NCBI GenBank assembly: GCA_009869945.1
Contig: WIXG01000049.1
Location: 124,001 to 188,000, forward strand
Origin: Mesaphorura yosii
Lineage: Eukaryota > Arthropoda > Collembola > Poduromorpha > Tullbergiidae
Length of the DNA: 64,000 nucleotides
Direction of reading: 5' to 3'
Under the pieces are notes generated by a model, which made no database searches, was not told where the DNA came from, and saw nothing but the letters and a program-made list of their open reading frames with translations. Numbering within the stretch: position 1 is the first letter of the stretch; each line of letters opens with the position of its first letter. The position numbers and the translations under genes were made by a program. This document shows positions 24,101-35,261 of this stretch, piece by piece.

Positions 24101-27100
24101 ACCAGCTTCAGCAGTTGTTGACCAGCAGCGTTCAGCAGTCAAGATCAGGACTCGAAGAAGGATTTTGACGTTATTAATAAAAGAAGCGTGTTTTTTCTTT
24201 ACTTTATTCAATGTCAACATTACCACCAATCTACTCAGAGCCGTAATTACTGCGATACAACTTTATAATGAGAAATGATAATTACGGGGCGCAATAAAAA
24301 TTTCAAGTGCACGCCAAGAGACGTGCGGATCGCGAGTTTGATGTCGAAGTGTTCGCCTGATGATTCAATTTACGTCTGACGTGAACGAAATTCGATTCCA
24401 ATAAAATGTTAATTTGGCTTTATGATAATTGCAATTACCTAACTGCAGACTCTCCAAAGTCAACAACGCTCTTGGCTCTTGCCACTACGCGGTTGGCTAC
24501 GACATTGTTGCATTGTTATTAACGAAAGTGAACAGAAACGCTACGTTGGAGCCCACGTTGGAACTTGACCTTGCGAACGAACTGTGGCAGTACAACAATC
24601 AAGAGCGGCAGTAACCAACGAGCAACGTGGTGAACAAAGTGAACAGCACATGTACGATTGTTATATCATTTGCATGTGATTAGACTACAATTACGAAACG
24701 CATCGCGGCTAACTAAACTAGTACACACCAGTACAGGTGACGCAGAAAATTAAGCTCTGCTATACTGCGCGAGTGCGAATTTTTGCAAAAAAGATGACTG
24801 ACCTTTGATTCGTGGGGAGGACGCTGATCCTGTGGAATCTTGACTGACTGGCTACGCGTAAACACTGTCGGACTTAGGTAGGAGTCTTGATTCAGTTCCA
24901 GTTCCAAGAAAGTCACGGAAAGTCCAGACTCAAGATCAAGTTTCAAATTTGAATTCCTTGATCTCTACCCAAATAATCACTGGTATCAAAATTAACCCAG
25001 CCGAGACTCCCTGATGGACTTGTATTTGCTTGGAGTTTGATGAAGTTTGCAAAACATTCCAAGACAAAAACAATTAGCCCGAATCTTGATGGTCGAGTTC
25101 AGTTCAAGTTTCTTCTTTGTTCTCAGCAGCAGCCGCGGCTGGAGCCTGTTTCTAGAATAGAGCTGAAGATGACAATGAAGATGAACCAAGATTCTGGCTG
25201 GATGCTGGAACACTTTCCTTTGAATTGAAGTCAATTGAGCGAGCCGCCGACTCGACCCACTCACGGCACGAACACGTCTGACCCTCGATTTTGGCTCTCA
25301 CGACTGCGTTTGCGGTTCTGCTGCACAGAAGTTCTAATTCACTTATTTCTGCAACGGGTTATTAAGTCATCAGGGTCTTCCTAGTTTTTATGTGAACCAA
25401 TTTTTTGTCCAGGAGAGAGTCGAGGCAGTGCAGAACGCAGAAGTCAAGAAGTCACTACGAGGAAAAGTGCACGCACTCGTGCGGTTTTAAATGCAGTCAC
25501 CGTTCTTATCAGCACCTTCTGTATCAGGAAATCATTAAAATCGCATCGCGTTCATTCATAACACAATTTGGCTCATGTGCAGATTGCAAATTATGCAAAA
25601 AACACAGATTTTGCACACAAAGAACTGGATGACGTAGGACGACAGACGAGAAGCGTGTTGCTGCTCCTGTTTCTTAATGCATGTGAATTTTAATGAACCT
25701 GCGCTGCGTTCCCATGAACCAGTCCTCGATGGTGATGATGAGTGAACAGTTAGGGCAGAGTCACAGTCCACAATAGGCAGTATAAATTATTCAATTATTG
25801 CGTCATCGTCACCCACACTTTTCACTGCAGTCTCACTTTTCGGCTTTTTAGCTTCGGTTTCCTGTGAACTGGAACATAAACAGCCATGACCACGGTGGGC
25901 CAACTTTGCTGGGCGTTATCAGTCCAATTATGTGGCCGTGGCCGCCGTGGCGGTGACAGCATGCCACGCCTTCCACGGGGATTCCCTCGTCGATGTACTT
26001 GTACCCATCTCGGAAATAACAAAAGATGCGTCACGAAGCCAAGCCACGCAATGAAATTAAAATGCAAATGAAATATCTCAAATTGCACACGCAACCTTCA
26101 CCGACTGAATAACTAAATTCAGGGTACCCAAATGCAAAATTCTAATTTGTCAATTCCGGTACCAGTCTGGCCTGCTTCTACTAAACTTCTAAACTGACAA
26201 CTGAGCAATAGAAAAGAAACGCAAACTGAGGCAGACTTAAACAAAGTACGTCTCTTTTGTTCATCTTCTGATCTACTACTGCCATTTTCTGCAAAACTGG
26301 TGAAAAACGAAAATGTTGAATCAAGTGATGGCGACGGCGATTGCGATTGTGTAAGGTAGCAATAGCAAGCAGTACGGCTGACGGTCGTAGACATTGGACA
26401 CAATCACAATCATCTGATCGTCTGTTTAAGGGCAGCCGAGCCGACAAGTCAGGATGGAAAACGAGACATACTCTTTCGCGTTCGCGTCGTTTGCGTTTAG
26501 CCTAGAATTAATCAACTTTTTCACCCCGTCGAGAATTCCCTGACGCAAATTTGTCATTGACGCAGGGGCAAAAGTTATTAAAAGTCAAAATTAATTCAAG
26601 ACGAAAATTATATAACCTGTATCATTCGCAGCGCGAGCAGTCTGCGTTAAGGACAACAATTCAAACCTTGACCAAAGGTGCGCTGCGCGAAAAAAAAGTC
26701 GAAGTCGATCACTTCGCTTCTGGCTTTTCGTTTTTTCTCCGTATCGCCATCGACGTTATGTAACGAAAAGCAGAGCCCAATCGCCAGCGGTAATGATAAT
26801 GGCAGTAATAAGAATGTAAGTCACATTGAAGTGTTAAAGGTAAAGGTTACTTGGATGCTAATTACAAAGAAATCTTCAAGGAATTATTGACTTGATGAGC
26901 CAGCCACGTCAAGACGCGTTGCGTTTTGCGTCGTGTTATGTAATTTGCTTATGCAAATTATTAGGAAGCTGAATCACACCACAAAGTACAGTTGTACATT
27001 GTACACAGTCTAATTTACCATGACCCAATTTATTCCAGGAAAAATTATTATGTGAGAAATTCAACGATACGTAATTGGCGATGTCGGTGAGTGTTCTCGT

Positions 27101-29746
27101 TCATTCATTGCGATCTCGATCGCACTGTTGTGGCAAGCAGCTAGTGAGTTGGTGTAAGCAGTAGGAGCAGCAGTAGCACAGGAACAAAGTTGCAAGTAAG
27201 TAGTTGTCTGCCTTGGTTTTTTATTTTGGTGGCCAAGGTCAAGAAGAAATTGACTTCTTGTATTAACCACTTTTATTCTGCATGCAATAAAACCATGAGA
27301 ATCATTAACTCCAAATTCCCTTTCATCTTTTATGACAGCGCCGTCGATTAAGAGTCGATTCCTGATGCAATTGACACAGCACAGATGTTTACAGCGTTTA
27401 GTTTACAGTTTCTCCGAAAATAGTTGCTCAGCCAGGAGCAGCACGATGACATTTCCAGTATGATTGATTGGATTGACCGGATGCTTGGGACTTTGAATCA
27501 TTGAATTGAATTAAGGTACCTCAAATGAACAGCGAGCACCTTTTCTAAAGTTCATCCCAACAATTTAAAGGTCAGTCAGTCATCATCGCATCGCTTCGAC
27601 TGACTCGTCGGGCTCGTCGCAACGAAAATAAAAATGGCCTTGAATCAACATCAACTCGTCCGAATGTCAAACTTTTCGTCATCATCTGTGTGTTACAAGT
27701 TGGAGCGTCGCTGCTGCTGGTCGAACTCGAACTTGAAGGATATCGATCAATATCAATGCACCTACGACGCAACAGGCAACAGGCAGGAGCCAAGACAAGA
27801 CATAGGACACAGCAACAGAGAGCGAGTGAGACAAGACAAGACAGAAAATTGGCAAGAAGACTGGGCCTGAATGACTCTGCACATTTTCGTTGTGACTGTG
27901 TCTGAGGTGATCTTGAAATGAAAAGGCGAGCTGGAGTGGAGACGCCTGTACCATTGTGCAATTTTCAAGTTTACGTGATTGATCAGTGATCAACTTGCAC
28001 TGAACTGCGATTGCTCACTGCTTCACTGACTTGCATCTTTGTCGTTGCAAGCGCAGAGGGACAGCACAATCTGAAAGTCATCGTCTAATGTAATAAGTTT
28101 CCTGAATTGCATGATGATATTTTGAATTGGCTCTTGACTGCATTTAACCACAAAGTGAATCAAGTCTGCTCTGCAGGTAAACAATCAAAATCAAGAAATG
28201 CAGCTGTGCGCTGTGGTTTGGTTTCACGATACGGGCCATGATCACTGATCACAAGAGTCCGCCTGCGTGTAAACAATCTACGCATAATTACTGTTTACTC
28301 TTGTTAAACTGGTGATCATAAACTTATGATTATAAAGATTGACATTGGCCGGCCAGTAATAAGTGCCACTTGCTATTACATTGACCCAATTCGTCTATTT
28401 GCCATTCGCCGTTGCACGTTTTACCGGCACAGCACCGACCGCACATGGACATTGAAATTTTGTGGATTTGGACTCAGCTTTTTTACAATGTGGTTTGGTT
28501 TGCTTTTACAATTTACAAGGAATTTGGGAGCATAAAAGTTAGACAGCTTTTCCAGGGCTCAGCACATGCTGAATAGGCGTGGATTACAAAGCAAAATTCA
28601 TGTTTCTGCCTCTTCAAAATGCAATCACTCGTGTTAATTGATGAATTGAGTCGAGTGGCTATGAAAAGGCAATCATTCTACGTGAGCACACATTCTGAAT
28701 GCACGATGATGGTGGTACGACAACTGGCTGCTTTATTGTTGTGACTGGCTCACCCTCGCGCTCGTTGTCGTTTCTGGCAGCTGGTGTGATTAAAACATAG
28801 ACTCAAGTAAGTTCACCTGTACGATGCTGGTCACTGTCGCTGAATTCATTGAATACTGTCTCATACAACGTTTCAACTGTTCCAAGATGATGGTGCTTTG
28901 ACTGTTAATGCGGAATTCCCTTTAATGGCGATACACTTGTAATAAATCATCTAAAAAACTCCTCGCGTGCAATTCTTGGAAAATGAAATGAAGTTGCTGG
29001 CGTCTTGGTAGCCGAAAGCAAGAAGCGTTGAGCAAGTGCTCAATTATTGCTATAAGAAAAACGGTATTGATTGCTGTTAGCAAAATTGCACAAAATCCGA
29101 TGACTCCTCATTTCTGGGACCTCATTAATGGGGAATCCAAATTCAGAATGCCCCACAGTTCACCATCTTCTAATGTTATTGCGAATTGAGGAATTGATGA
29201 GTTAAGTTGGTGACTATGAGTTTCAAACGAGCAACGAGTTGTGAGTGCAATATGTCCAGGACTGGACGATTATGCTGCTTTGCCACAATTTTATGATTTG
29301 TGCCAAGCACCGGTACTCCGAAGAAGGGAAATGGCGCAATCAAACCTGATCGAAATTTTGTAGTACTATACAATTTTGTTCATTACCTTTTTTGGGGTAC
29401 AGTCGGCAATTAAATGTCGAGATTACCAGAAACAAGAAAGCTAATTAGTTGCCACACCATGTTGCCAATGACAAACGTTGAATTGTTTAAAATTATGTTA
29501 GTTTTTTTGTTTCAGTTCTTCAGTTTTCAGTTCTCGAAGACATCACCTCCCATTCATGCAATTTATTGATGCGCGAGCAAGCAAATATTGAGAATTTGTC
29601 GGACCCTACATCAGACAGACTACTGCACTGGTAAGGAATTTGTACCAAGTCTCAAGAAAGAATCAAGATTAGTGATTAGTCCTCAGGTAAGTTTAACTTC
29701 CTCCTTGATCTAGTGAGTCTCTTTTGCTTAGAGAAACTGCAAAGTG
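21102..29746. other. Long gene-free stretch upstream of Tdc
   Basis: In 8.6 kb I see only short ORFs that overlap on both strands, with no family resemblance and no exon chain. It contains the Tdc 5' untranslated and promoter region at its left end and the F-box gene promoter at its right end. The length suits distal control DNA for a neuronal gene, but no element can be named. A gene for a non-coding RNA cannot be excluded. Confidence 0.5.
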
Positions 29747-32434
29747 ATGGCAGCAATGGAAGTTGAAGTTCCTGCAGCCTTTGGTGCACAGTCAACCGTT
29801 GATGCTCCAGCTGCTGGCGGCCCTGCAACTTCTGCTGATTTTGAGGTAGGCTCCAAACTAGCATTAGACTTTTAAAACAACGGCATTAATTCATTAACTG
29901 TTGCCTATGGTATTTTGTGCAGATCATCATATACCACATCAGCAGCTACCTCCACTTAAATGACCTGAAAATCTTCCGCCTGGTTAACTCCATCTTCAAT
30001 GACATCGTTAATCGTCACCCAGTCTTTACTCGGAAATGTGTTGGCACAATCAGCACCAAATTCTACAATTCTGTTCGAGGAACAAATCCCAACAATCGGA
30101 TCGCGTTCAAGTACTTCAGGATGAATCACTTCAACTACCATCGTAACGTTGACATTTTCAGACTGTTTTGGAGAAATGTTGGCCAAACCATTACGCACCT
30201 GACACTATCAAACTCCAGCTTCGAATGTGACGGCTTCTGCTTCATTCTTAATAACCTGCCCGTCCTTCACAGCTTGGTGTTAATTGGAATTAAGCTACGT
30301 GATATAGACAACCTTCATGCAATCAACTTAGTTGTAAACGACGATCAAATCCCTCGTCCAAATCATTGCCACGTAGAGAATATCAGGCAGCCGCTGAAGC
30401 ATTTGGTTTTCGACAACATGAATTACGTTGAGAACTGCTTCTTCGACTTTTTGATTGAGCGAACAAGTAAGTGCAATTGATTTGGCCCTCTCCATCCCTA
30501 TTTTTAGGGACGTATTTTGTAAGCAACGTTTCTTGTTCCACAGGCGCACTGGAGTCGATCGCCATAACTTCGTGTTTTCATCCTACTACTACAAATTCCT
30601 ACATTCATCGTCAGCGAGAGCCCAAGCCTCCTCTGGATATTCCTGGTGAAGTGGTCAATGCAGCTATACTCAATTATGCGGTTGAGCAAACCAAGCTTGA
30701 GGCACTATTTGAACAATTTAAGTACTATTTGAGGTCAATTCTGGACAAAAATGGTGCCTACATCAAGAAAGTGACACTCGTCAACAATTTCCGCCAAAGT
30801 GAACTCCTTCCTTTATTCACATCAATTCAAACGTTGGCTCCGACTGAATTCACTGCGGATGTTCGCCACGAAGAGAAGCCTGGCAGAACATTGTTTGGAC
30901 CAACTGTGATTGACCAGGTTAAAGTTATCAACGCTTTCATCTCCACTCGCGGAAGGAATTTGCAGAAACTGTCTCTTGACTTCTTCAAACAATTTACAAA
31001 TGGTTATCTAACAGAGCTGCTGACTCACGCAGCGGCTTCCTTGAAAGAAATTAAAATTTGCTACGACCACAATAATTTGGCGAGTGGAGAAGTCATGAAT
31101 TTGGAAGTTGTGCAACGAATGGGGAATTTGGAGAGGTTTGAGCTGACTGACAAGGTTGCCGTGGATAGAGAAGACAAGAAACAGCTGCTGTCGAAGAAAA
31201 AGTCTCATTCAATCTCTATAGAGCAGAGGGCAGACATTTTGAACAGAATCAGCTCCAAAGTCAACACAAATTTCATCCTAAATCTACCGAAGAGTATGTC
31301 TGCTCTGAAGCTTCTCAGCATTCAAAGTCCAACAAATTATTTGGAGCCAGCTGATCTTGCCGGAAAAGTAAACTTTAGTCTTAGGAGCACGATTAACTAA
31401 AATGCAGTTGGAGCCTTAAAGTAACTACGATATCTCTCTTGATTATCAGGCTCAGCTCCTGGCTTCGTTTGGCAACCTGTCAAGTTTAGAAATTAAAGGC
31501 CCTTGGTTGCACGCGGATCCGGCTCCAATGCTTCAGTCAATTTTTCAACACTTGCGGCAACTCAATCGGCTCAGTTTAGTCAATTGCAATATCAAGGATA
31601 AGCACTTGACCAGCCTTGCGCACAGCACCGTTCGCGACCTACGCAAGTCAAACGTGCTTCTGCTTCCCGTCCATGTTCCAGAGCCTGGATTTGGTGATCC
31701 GTTTCCGTTTTTGAATCCGATACTGGAACATGGTGTTCCTAAACCGAGTTTGGGCGACATGAATGGCAAGTCACGAGTTAAAAGTTGAAGTCCCCTTTAA
31801 TCCTGATTTCGCAATTTACTGACTCCTGACTCTGACATACATTCAGCGTTGGAATATTTGGATTTGTCCGAAAATAATGGCGTAACAATTGCCACAATTG
31901 GATATTCGCTTCCCCGCCTTCCACAACTGAAGTCGTTGGGCTTGTCTTCATGTCACAATGTATGAATCTTGTGTCTTCTAATGTCTGAATCACTAAAGTT
32001 GGGTTGACGCTAGGCTAACTCTCTTTGTCCAACAGGTCAATGATGGAGCACTCACATTAATTGCACATTATTTGCACAATCTGGAAGAATTGAATATTAA
32101 ACACGTTCGGCGTATTACACAGATTGGGTTGAATCATGTCATCGATGGCTGTAAACGATTGAAACGTTTGTATGTGTCAAAGGTGAGACCCTTCTGCCTT
32201 CTGTCTACGCTCTCAGGAAGATAAATGTCATAAATTGACTCGTCCACTGGAATCTTGCAGAAAACTTCCCATCCCGTTCATAAGCATGGGGGACGACTGG
32301 AAGGATTCAAACTGATGAAGGCAGGTGGATGGCTGAATATACAATTGCATTCTCACTATTACGAAATCATTTTGCCGTCTGAAGAAGCGGATCCGATGGA
32401 AGGTGAACCGTCGGACAAGGAAGACAATGAATAA
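29747..32434 (+). CDS. F-box and leucine-rich-repeat protein (FBXL-like)
   Basis: Exons 29747-29845, 29923-30466, 30544-31367, 31450-31765, 31847-31959, 32036-32182 and 32261-32434 join in phase to 738 residues. Residues about 33-75 form an F-box (ISSYLHLNDLKIFRLVNSIF), the part that binds SKP1 in SCF ubiquitin ligases. The rest carries irregular leucine-rich repeats, with clear ones late in the protein (LPQLKSLGLSSCHNVNDGAL, LHNLEELNIKHVRRITQIGL) that resemble FBXL repeats. The tail is acidic. The intron at 31766-31846 starts with GC (ATG|GCAAGT) and not GT. The substrate is unknown, and I cannot assign an ortholog. Confidence 0.8.
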
Positions 32435-34115
32435 ACTAATTAAGCCCATTCAAAAGCAGTAACTAAATTACAATTGCGTAAAATTAGTCAAATTCTATGA
32501 ACCTCATCAAACAACCGCCAATGCTATAAGTCGAAACTGTAACCTATTTTAGTGATCGAATAAAAATCTTCGTTAGATTTTGTGTTTTGTCGCGTAACTG
32601 CTGAGAAATCACTTTGAGCAGAGATTTCAGGAAAATGGAAACGTTTCTTCAAAATTCTAAGATGAATGAGTGATAGAAGAGGAAAGAAACGCGCAACAGG
32701 TTCCCTGGTTCCCTCCGTGCTGCAGACACCATGGAGTCCAGCCAAGATGAAGAATGGGCGCGCGAGAGGCTCGAGTTTGAGATTTCATTTCCTGTCATGT
32801 CTTCTTGTCAGTGGCTCTGTAAATTATGGGCTTTTTAAGTTTTGGTTCTGACCCACTTCAACATTCCATTCCAAAGATTCGTCGTACTGATGGAAAATTC
32901 ACTGAATTCTAGGAGAAACAATGCGAAAGAATGTTAGTAATTATATGATTAAACTTGGCTAATTTCGAAAATTTGAGATGAAGGAGATATGACTCGATGA
33001 CTCTGTCTTGGCAAATTAGTCGTAAATCACCTTTGTAAAATTGTCCCCATTGTATTTTAATCATGTCACTGGAATATTCACACGCACGGAATGACTCGAA
33101 TGACCAGAGAAGTCAAGATTAATTCGCGTCCATGCGTTCTGTTCTGCTATTTGTACGCCCAAATAAGGAACCGCTTTCAAGATCTCTGCACTCTTCAGTC
33201 CACCGCAGTGCTGGCCGCTGGTGCATTGATCGAGTCGAGCCAAGATTCGAGATGAACTCGGCACTGCAGTCTGCAAGCACGGCACGGCACGGCGGAGATG
33301 CACCTACTCGTGTGATTTATGGGGAACACATGGGGACCTGAATAGGAAACCTGGCTCTTAAATTGTGAGGAACACACATGAGAACGAGAATTAAATCAAA
33401 AAGCAATTCTTCACCCGCGTCTCGCGATTCTCATTCATTCATTCATCCTGCGTCTTACAAATTGAGCTAATCCATTCATGACAGACGCAGAAGACGCGGA
33501 CGAAGACGCGGACGTGGACGCAATAAGGCTTTGAAATTAATATTTATGACCTCACGGCACTGTGCAGTGGTGGTGTTAATCCTTTCTTTATCTTGTCTCA
33601 CCTTTCATACTCGGCTGACTCGGGATTAAATATGGACTTAATGTGTTTAATCTTTGTATGGTCATGTACCTGTCATTTTATGAGTTATTTATTTACATTT
33701 GTGGACACGAACATGAAGGCGAACAAGACGGGTTGGCAGCAGAAAAGACCCGAATTCAGTCGTTTCTATTCCTTCTCGAAATTCCAATCTCAAGCCTTCG
33801 CTGTGTGAGCCTTCGGTTTGCATTTTGCAGGTGTGAATCCGTCCCATTTTATGAGAGTCATAGCAAAGCGTCTTGGAAAATATTCGCTATTCGTTTTATT
33901 GCGAATTTAACTACTTGCAGTTTATTAAATGCATTCACAACCGAGTCGAGTGTGGATTAGCTCACAGTTTGACGCTTGGCAGGGAACCATCCTGAAATTT
34001 TGCGCTTTGCCGGAAGAATTACCCGTGAAGCTTCAAAACGACTGAATAAACTATAATCGACAATTTGACAATCTTCAACCATTCACCCTTCTTGATCTCA
34101 ACTTCTCGATTCGGC
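32435..34115. other. Intergenic, no gene seen
   Basis: After the F-box gene's poly(A) signal nothing codes convincingly. At 33480-33520 a short run of GACGCG/GACGTG-like units repeats. Confidence 0.55.
32559..32564 (+). terminator. Poly(A) signal AATAAA of the F-box/LRR gene
   Basis: AATAAA stands 125 bases after the stop codon, on the same strand, and is the first such hexamer there. Confidence 0.6.
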
Positions 34116-34312
34116 ATGAATGAACGCCAACCGGAAGGTGATGATTTTGAAGGTACTGTCGCTCATTGGTATTAATAGAAAGAATTTTCGACACCGTTTA
34201 TGTAATCTCGGTCTCTTCAGTTTATCGGCAAAAGTCGCAGCAGGTTTACAGAAGCCCTATTAAATTGTTTGAACCAAGGATTGCACTTATGGCTTATGTA
34301 ACAGATGCATAA
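34116..34312 (+). CDS. Candidate two-exon small ORF (42 residues)
   Basis: ATG 34116 opens MNERQPEGDDFE, followed by a possible donor at 34153 (GAAG|GTACTG). A good acceptor at 34220 (CTCGGTCTCTTCAG) continues in phase with VYRQKSQQVYRSPIKLFEPR and stops at 34312. The intron would be 68 bases, the size of the smallest confident introns in this window (62-85). The peptide is charged, has no membrane segment and matches nothing I know. The phase fit alone has a one-in-three chance, so this remains a candidate. Confidence 0.3.
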
Positions 34313-34960
34313 TTCATTTTGGGGTAATTTTAAGTACTTTTATTGGGAATGGCAATCCCCGATGCGATACCCGTTGTAGTGATGCGATTATCAAACGATG
34401 TTCCCTATTTTCTTCTCTTCGTAGGTCAGCATTCTCACCGACGCAGTCCTGCGACCTGTGGCTCTTTTACCAACAATTTAAAAAAGGGTCCATGAAACAC
34501 GAGGCGGGTCTCATTCCTTTGTGGCTCGCACCCGTGGCCGTACCAGCATTGATAACAATGCAGCATTAATTATTATAACATTAATTTCTGTAGGAATTCA
34601 GGTGTCCATCTGTCTGGTCCGGTCTTTCTCATTCTCAGCAACTCTGCTGCCATGTTACATAACCCTGCCGAGTATCGAGTTTAACGCAGCGTAGAGCAGC
34701 GCTGGGTTAACAGGTGGAAAAGCGGTTCAATCACACCATAAAACCAAAACAATGCGTGCAGGTATACATGGGCACGTAGAACAAGACTGACACGCCTGGC
34801 AGTGCAGTGCAGTGGACTCCCTGGGTGTGCGACACCGCACGGAACCACGCCAAGTCAGGGATGCGTTTATAATTCTTGAGCTGCTTCGTGTCATTGATGA
34901 AAACACGGTGAATTAGTGAATTATGAGACACGAATGAACTGTGAGATTCCGGTGATGCAG

Positions 34961-34967
34961 TATAAAT
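34961..34967 (+). promoter_or_regulatory. TATA-box-like motif upstream of the micropeptide ORF
   Basis: TATAAAT is followed about 25 bases later by CTCAAGT, a fair initiator-like site. A transcript starting near 34985 would reach the 30-codon ORF at 35169 after about 185 bases. Confidence 0.35.
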
Positions 34968-35097
34968 CATTGCAGCAGCGGCTCAAGTTATTTTTGGAAT
35001 CGCTTCTCACAAATGCTGCAGCAACTTAAACATACGAACGAGACTTGATTCTTGTTCTTTAAAATTGCAAACGACAAACGGGAGTCGATCTGCTTTC

Positions 35098-35169
35098 ATG
35101 ATTTCGAAGAACTGCTTTTCACGATACCGTTTATTAAATTCACACTGTATCTCCTTATCTCCGAAATAA
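35098..35169 (+). CDS. Upstream ORF (23 residues) that overlaps the micropeptide start
   Basis: The frame ATG 35098 to TAA 35167-35169 encodes 23 residues. Its stop codon shares one base with the start of the next ORF (TAATG), an arrangement that can allow termination-reinitiation. The peptide itself (MISKNCFSRYRLLN at its start) is not recognisable, and it may simply be an uORF. Confidence 0.25.
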   Translation: MISKNCFSRYRLLNSHCISLSPK

Positions 35170-35261
35170 TGCAGGTGATAGGTTGGGTTCTGTTATTGTT
35201 GAGCCTAATTATTCTGCTAATTATAATCCTCTGGCTAATCTTACGTGATTACACAGTGTAA
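35169..35261 (+). CDS. Candidate sarcolipin/sarcolamban-like membrane micropeptide (30 residues)
   Basis: A 30-codon ORF with A at -3 of the ATG encodes a single hydrophobic helix, then LWLILRDYTV at the C-terminus. Vertebrate sarcolipin (31 residues) ends MWLLVRSYQY: the W, L, R and Y fall in register, and length and layout agree. Drosophila sarcolambans (28-29 residues) are of similar size. Such peptides inhibit the SERCA calcium pump in muscle. A strong donor (GTAAGTGA) follows at 35279, so the 3' untranslated region may be spliced. Hydrophobic helices match easily by chance, so homology is not shown. It could also be an unrelated one-helix peptide or no gene at all. Confidence 0.4.
   Translation: MQVIGWVLLLLSLIILLIIILWLILRDYTV

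Noticed and set aside
21102-29746. ORFs of 60-130 codons in the gene-free stretch (for example 27572-27961 minus)
   Set aside because: They overlap equally long frames on the other strand, show no family motif and have no splice partners.
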